From Panulirus ornatus (lineage: Eukaryota > Arthropoda > Malacostraca > Decapoda > Palinuridae), in NCBI RefSeq assembly GCF_036320965.1, contig NC_092251.1:6752001-6816000 (forward strand): a DNA stretch of 64,000 bases, read 5' to 3'. How positions within the stretch are numbered: the first letter of the stretch is position 1; each line of letters begins with the position of its first letter. Shown here piece by piece: positions 60,426 to 64,000 of the stretch. The translations under genes and the position numbers were made by a program. The notes beneath the pieces are model-generated. The model saw only the letters and a program-made list of their open reading frames with translations. It was not told where the DNA came from and did no database searches.

Positions 60426-63400
60426 ATGTTAAGATATCTGTGCTGCAAATACAACGGATGTTCAAGTTCAAATGAGTCAGTCGCCGAAATCCTCGAGACA
60501 CAATATCCCACAGGGGAAGAGGAGGAGAATGTGACACTGATAAGGGATGAGCAAGGAGATGGGACGTGTCGTCAGGAAAATGTGGAGCAGCTCTTATCTG
60601 AAACACGGAGGGTGGGGAGGTTGCTTAAGAAGGAAGTGCACGGTTTTCTCTCTCGGGAAGAGCATGGAGACCTGTCATGTGCGTCACGCAGTCCATGGGA
60701 AGTCGGTCGTCATGAGAACGTGAGAGATGAAAGCATCGCAGAAGCCCAGGGGCAGCATGCTAACACAGGGGTATCAGAAGCAGCGTCAGGTTCAACACCC
60801 AAGCTCGACTCGCTAGCCCGGGAAACTACCATCAGCACACCCTCGGTTGAGGACAGGAAGAGTAAAGTTCGAATCAGACGTGAATCTTTTTCGAGCCAGG
60901 AGGATAATCAAGGGAAAAACAGAAATTTAGTGTCGAGCAAGACTTTATTAGAAGTAGACAATGGCAGTTGGATATATGAACAGACCGAACACGAGGCCAT
61001 CCCAGAAGTCCTAAGTGTAACAGCAGAAAGAAACAATGAACCGAACGTACTCAGTGACGGTGCCAAAAAAGCCAGGGGTTGTGTACATTACCAGGAGGAG
61101 CGGACGAGGGAAGTAGACGAGGGCGGTAAATGTGATCTTCCATCGAACAATAGCGAATCACCATATCATCTGAACTCACATAGCATAAACACCGAGTACC
61201 ACAGGGGAAAATCAGACCACCTGAACTCGCATAGCGTAAACAGTGAGTACCACAGGGAAACACCAGACTACCTGAACTCGCATATTATAAACACTGAGTA
61301 CCACAGGGGAGCATCAAGCTACCAGAACTTACATAGTATAAACACAGAGTACCACAGGGGAACACCGGACTACCTGAACTCGCATATCATAAACACTGAG
61401 TACCACAGGGGAACACCAGACTACCTGAACTCGCATATTATAAACACTGAGTACAATAGGGGAACATCAGGCTACCGGAACTTGCATAGTATAAACACTG
61501 AGTACCACAGGGGAACACCAGACTACCTGAACTCGCATATTATAAACAATGAGTACCACAGGGGAACATCAGGCTACCGGAACTCGCATAGTATAAACAC
61601 TGCGTACCACAGGGGATCACCAGACTACCTGAATTCGCATATGATAAACACTGAGTACAATAGGGGAACATCAGGCTACCGGAACTTACATAGTATAAAC
61701 ACTGAGTACCACAGGGGAACACCAGACTACCTGAACTCGCATATTATAAACAATGAGTACCACAAGGGAACATCAGGCTACCGGAACTCTCATAGCATAA
61801 ACACTGAATACCACAGGGGAACACCAGACTACCGGAACTCACATAGCATAAACACTGAGTACCACAGGGGATCATCAGGCTACCGGAACTCACATAGCAT
61901 AAACATTGACACCGCTGAGTACCACAGGGGAACACCAGGCTACCAGACCTCGTATAGCACAAAGAGTGACACCACTGACTTTCCTTCAGAAAGTGAAAAC
62001 AGAACATTACAGGGTGGAAGTCAAAGAGGTTTACATTCACGCTTTCACTGTGAAAATCAGCCTACTTGCCGCAACATCTCCTGCCTTTACAATCAGACTG
62101 GCTACCTATGTACGGTAGAAGGCGAACGACTTGTCTGGACACTCATTGGGTTGACGACCGTGCTAGTGAGAACGCACGTGACTGAGAGTGGGGGAGCAAC
62201 AGTTGGTTGTCGGCTTGTATGGAGAGGCCGAGTACCCGTGCCGATCTCGGAACTCCCGGACTATACTGAGGTACAGTTCGACGCCGTGATCCTCTCCCAG
62301 ATGAAGGTATTCCACGCGATAGTGATTTGGCGGGACGTGAAACCACACTTGGTGATCGAACCACCGCCAGCAACCTGTGTATTCATCAACGGCCGTGGTG
62401 TCTCCGTGTCACAATTCGTGTCTCTGACACAAACTGCTTACGTGGAGGTGAACTACGAAGGCATAACGGTGAATTCAGAGGTTACACGGGATTTGGTCTT
62501 CTTTCATGGGGAGCAGGCAAGCTGTTCACAGATGTCTATGATGTCCTCCTTCCCACCGGGGCGCGTGTTTGCCACAGTCTGCAAAATGATGGAGGGTGAT
62601 GCAGTGGGAAGTGTCACATACACTATCGAGTGTGTGTGGTGTGGAAAGAGGCCGCAGGTGGACCTTCTGCCGACCGATTTTAAGAGAGGAGAGGTTTACA
62701 AGCAGGAGCCAAGTGGCAAATATATACGAGATCATAAGCATCCGCATTTCTATTGTGATGTGTCAGCTACATTGATGCCACGAGGGCAGAGCTGCATGCT
62801 AATATTTTGCATTGGGAAAGAAACTATCAGGGTGCCTGTAAAACTAGAGCGGGTACATTTCAAGGAGAGGAGATTAGCGTCGCTTCCTCCATCCAACTTA
62901 CCAGTAAAAGCACACGTTGTGAAGTGTTGGGGAAAATGTTTCTGGAAAGTCCTGATGGTCCAGTTACCAAGTCTTCAAGACAGTGTAGTAGACCCATATG
63001 ATTCTGGTGTGGTATTAGGGGCTCCGAATTCCACCGTCAACTCCCCTGGACTATCCCAGCCACAAGAAAGTGCTGACTTTAGGAACATACCTGTGAGGAG
63101 TGCTGCCGACAGTGCCCAAGGGGAAGGTAGTCTCACTTCGATGATATGGGTGGAAGGGTGCGTCTGGAATGTGGCCAGTATTTCCCAAGGCATTGCTACC
63201 CTTATCAACAAATCTATACTGATCAAACAGGACAGGTTTTATGTGGACGGTGAGAAAGTGCGTGACAGTGAACCTTTAGCAAAGTTCATCTCCAAAGATG
63301 CGTTAGTAAACGCAGTCATTGAGCCACAGTTTCGTCCCATAGAAGTGTTAGGCAAGACAGTGACTCACAGAGCCATTGTAGCGTGGCTGGGGACCAAACC

Positions 63401-64000
63401 ACAAGATATAGATACTTTCTTGGAAAGTGATTCAGGAGAAGCATACGCAGAATATGACTTCCAAGATAACAGCAGACCATTAAAGAAGACGTTTGTAGTG
63501 GAGAGAAATCATGATTGTCCTACACCCGCTACAGATAAACATGACCATGGAATGACTAATGGAACTAGGAATGGTACAAGTCCAAATGAGGCATCCAGTG
63601 ATAAACTGGTGTCTTATGCAGGCTCGTGTAACTGGAAAATAGCAACTATATCTCTGGGTATTATTGCCCATGCCGAAAAGACCATTGTCGTGAAACCCAG
63701 CGCATTTTTCGTAGATCAAGTCAGGGTCTCGGGGAGCGACCCTTTAGTCAGGTTCACTTTTAACGACACACCAGTGAATGCTGAGGTGGTGGCATTGTCC
63801 TCGGCACATCCAGTGCTCGGTTACACAGCCACCCATGAAGCCCTGCTGGCGTGGCAAGGCGAGAGACCACTCGAAGCAGACAGTATTATTGCCGACTATA
63901 TTGCCGGAAAACCAAGAGAAAATCCGCCTTCAGGTGTCACAGTTCATGGAACAGGATATAAAAGAAGTGTTTTTCTAAAAGTTATTGAAGAAAGGATCAG
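60426..64000 (+). CDS. Gene 2: paralog of gene 1 with 17-residue repeat array, open at window end
   Basis: An unbroken frame of 1,191 codons starts at ATG 60426 ('MLRYLCCKYNGCSSSNESVA') and has no stop before the window ends. It is a paralog of gene 1. Residues 1-240 are charged and look disordered; 245-519 is the tandem repeat array. Then come modules collinear with gene 1: 'CLYNQTGYLCTV' (gene 1 'CFYNQPGQLCTV') to 'AIVIWRDVKPHLVIEP' (about 555-645), a second to 'IECVWCGKRP', and a third 'FYCDVSATL...FWKVLMVQLP'. It continues at about 908-987 with 'RFYVDGEKV' and 'VTHRAIVAWLGTKP', and at about 1060-1150 with 'TATHEALLAWQGERP', both like the C-terminal modules of gene 1. Codon use is richer in G/C and CpG than in gene 1. 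No enzyme motif, signal peptide or membrane segment is seen. Function is unknown. Confidence 0.9.
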   Translation, partial: MLRYLCCKYNGCSSSNESVAEILETQYPTGEEEENVTLIRDEQGDGTCRQENVEQLLSETRRVGRLLKKEVHGFLSREEHGDLSCASRSPWEVGRHENVRDESIAEAQGQHANTGVSEAASGSTPKLDSLARETTISTPSVEDRKSKVRIRRESFSSQEDNQGKNRNLVSSKTLLEVDNGSWIYEQTEHEAIPEVLSVTAERNNEPNVLSDGAKKARGCVHYQEERTREVDEGGKCDLPSNNSESPYHLNSHSINTEYHRGKSDHLNSHSVNSEYHRETPDYLNSHIINTEYHRGASSYQNLHSINTEYHRGTPDYLNSHIINTEYHRGTPDYLNSHIINTEYNRGTSGYRNLHSINTEYHRGTPDYLNSHIINNEYHRGTSGYRNSHSINTAYHRGSPDYLNSHMINTEYNRGTSGYRNLHSINTEYHRGTPDYLNSHIINNEYHKGTSGYRNSHSINTEYHRGTPDYRNSHSINTEYHRGSSGYRNSHSINIDTAEYHRGTPGYQTSYSTKSDTTDFPSESENRTLQGGSQRGLHSRFHCENQPTCRNISCLYNQTGYLCTVEGERLVWTLIGLTTVLVRTHVTESGGATVGCRLVWRGRVPVPISELPDYTEVQFDAVILSQMKVFHAIVIWRDVKPHLVIEPPPATCVFINGRGVSVSQFVSLTQTAYVEVNYEGITVNSEVTRDLVFFHGEQASCSQMSMMSSFPPGRVFATVCKMMEGDAVGSVTYTIECVWCGKRPQVDLLPTDFKRGEVYKQEPSGKYIRDHKHPHFYCDVSATLMPRGQSCMLIFCIGKETIRVPVKLERVHFKERRLASLPPSNLPVKAHVVKCWGKCFWKVLMVQLPSLQDSVVDPYDSGVVLGAPNSTVNSPGLSQPQESADFRNIPVRSAADSAQGEGSLTSMIWVEGCVWNVASISQGIATLINKSILIKQDRFYVDGEKVRDSEPLAKFISKDALVNAVIEPQFRPIEVLGKTVTHRAIVAWLGTKPQDIDTFLESDSGEAYAEYDFQDNSRPLKKTFVVERNHDCPTPATDKHDHGMTNGTRNGTSPNEASSDKLVSYAGSCNWKIATISLGIIAHAEKTIVVKPSAFFVDQVRVSGSDPLVRFTFNDTPVNAEVVALSSAHPVLGYTATHEALLAWQGERPLEADSIIADYIAGKPRENPPSGVTVHGTGYKRSVFLKVIEERI
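61158..61982 (+). repeat. In-frame 51-bp tandem array, about 16 units of 17 residues
   Basis: Fourteen units of exactly 17 codons run from 61158 to 61871, followed by a 20-codon unit and a decayed last unit. The consensus is 'TPDYLNSHIINTEYHRG', alternating with 'TSGYRNSHSINTEYHRG' in the middle, so a 34-residue higher-order unit exists. All units stay in frame. The array is hydrophilic, rich in Asn, Tyr, His, Arg and Gly, and is absent from gene 1. Confidence 0.95.

Noticed and set aside
61158..61982. CRISPR-like regular array
   Set aside because: The units are adjacent and in frame with a long coding sequence, without unique spacers, in an animal genome.
61540..62040. Cysteine-rich minus-strand ORFs with 'FPCGTQCLYY'-type repeats
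   Set aside because: They are the antisense of the 17-residue repeat array of gene 2.
1..64000. tRNA and rRNA genes
   Set aside because: No sequence with a convincing cloverleaf, T-loop consensus or rRNA conserved region was noticed by eye; a covariance-model scan would be needed to exclude them.

Overview
The window is animal nuclear DNA: AT-rich, with long introns, GT-AG splice sites, many decayed LINE (non-LTR) retrotransposons, a dead hAT transposase and (TA)n/(CA)n microsatellites. The LINE families, and the shared tail built on a 'GCTACCTCGC...GCGGGAGACAGCGAC' core fused to (TA)n, look like those of decapod crustacean genomes. That placement is recalled knowledge plus inference, not a search result. 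No tRNA, rRNA, operon or CRISPR array is visible.

The core of the window is a pair of tandem, same-strand paralogous genes of a family I do not recognise. Gene 1 (about 23519-49022, +) starts just after a splice acceptor. It has a giant exon with an 8.2-kb open frame, which runs into a second 2.4-kb frame across a probable 127-nt intron (31713-31839). Four short 3' exons follow (36762-36941, 39800-39950, 43156-43310, 48939-49022), all with compatible phases. The joined model predicts about 3,704 residues. Gene 2 (60426 to beyond 64000, +) has the same layout: an acceptor just 5' of the ATG, a giant exon, a disordered N-terminus and the same first modules. It also carries a private array of about 16 repeats of 17 residues, and it stays open at the window edge.

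Both proteins are strings of a recurring 80-100 residue module. Its usual form is a G-x-[IV] start, a [VF]-[FY]-[VC] strand, 'LP.GT.V.FDA', then a hydrophobic strand ending W-x-[GE]-x-[KR]-P. The order of elements resembles a cold-shock/S1-like barrel, but that is inference only. Gene 2 matches gene 1 over the first three modules and then continues with modules like those of the gene 1 C-terminal part. The roughly 1,900-residue central array of gene 1 is therefore missing from gene 2 or was added in gene 1.

Layout: 1-23518 holds upstream DNA with LINE relics (1140-1325 -, 2640-5300 -, 6040-6530 +, 12050-13250 +, 17505-18170 -, 21540-21710 -) and a composite RT/tail/(TA)n cluster (18958-21110). 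23519-49022 is gene 1, its introns filled by RT copies, inverted tails, a perfect-looking hairpin (35760-35827), a hAT relic (40540-42003) and LINE relics. 49023-60406 is intergenic, with the least damaged RT copy (50702-52045) and other repeats. 60407-64000 is gene 2. How the two proteins work cannot be read from the sequence; they are presumed intracellular because no signal peptide or membrane segment is seen.
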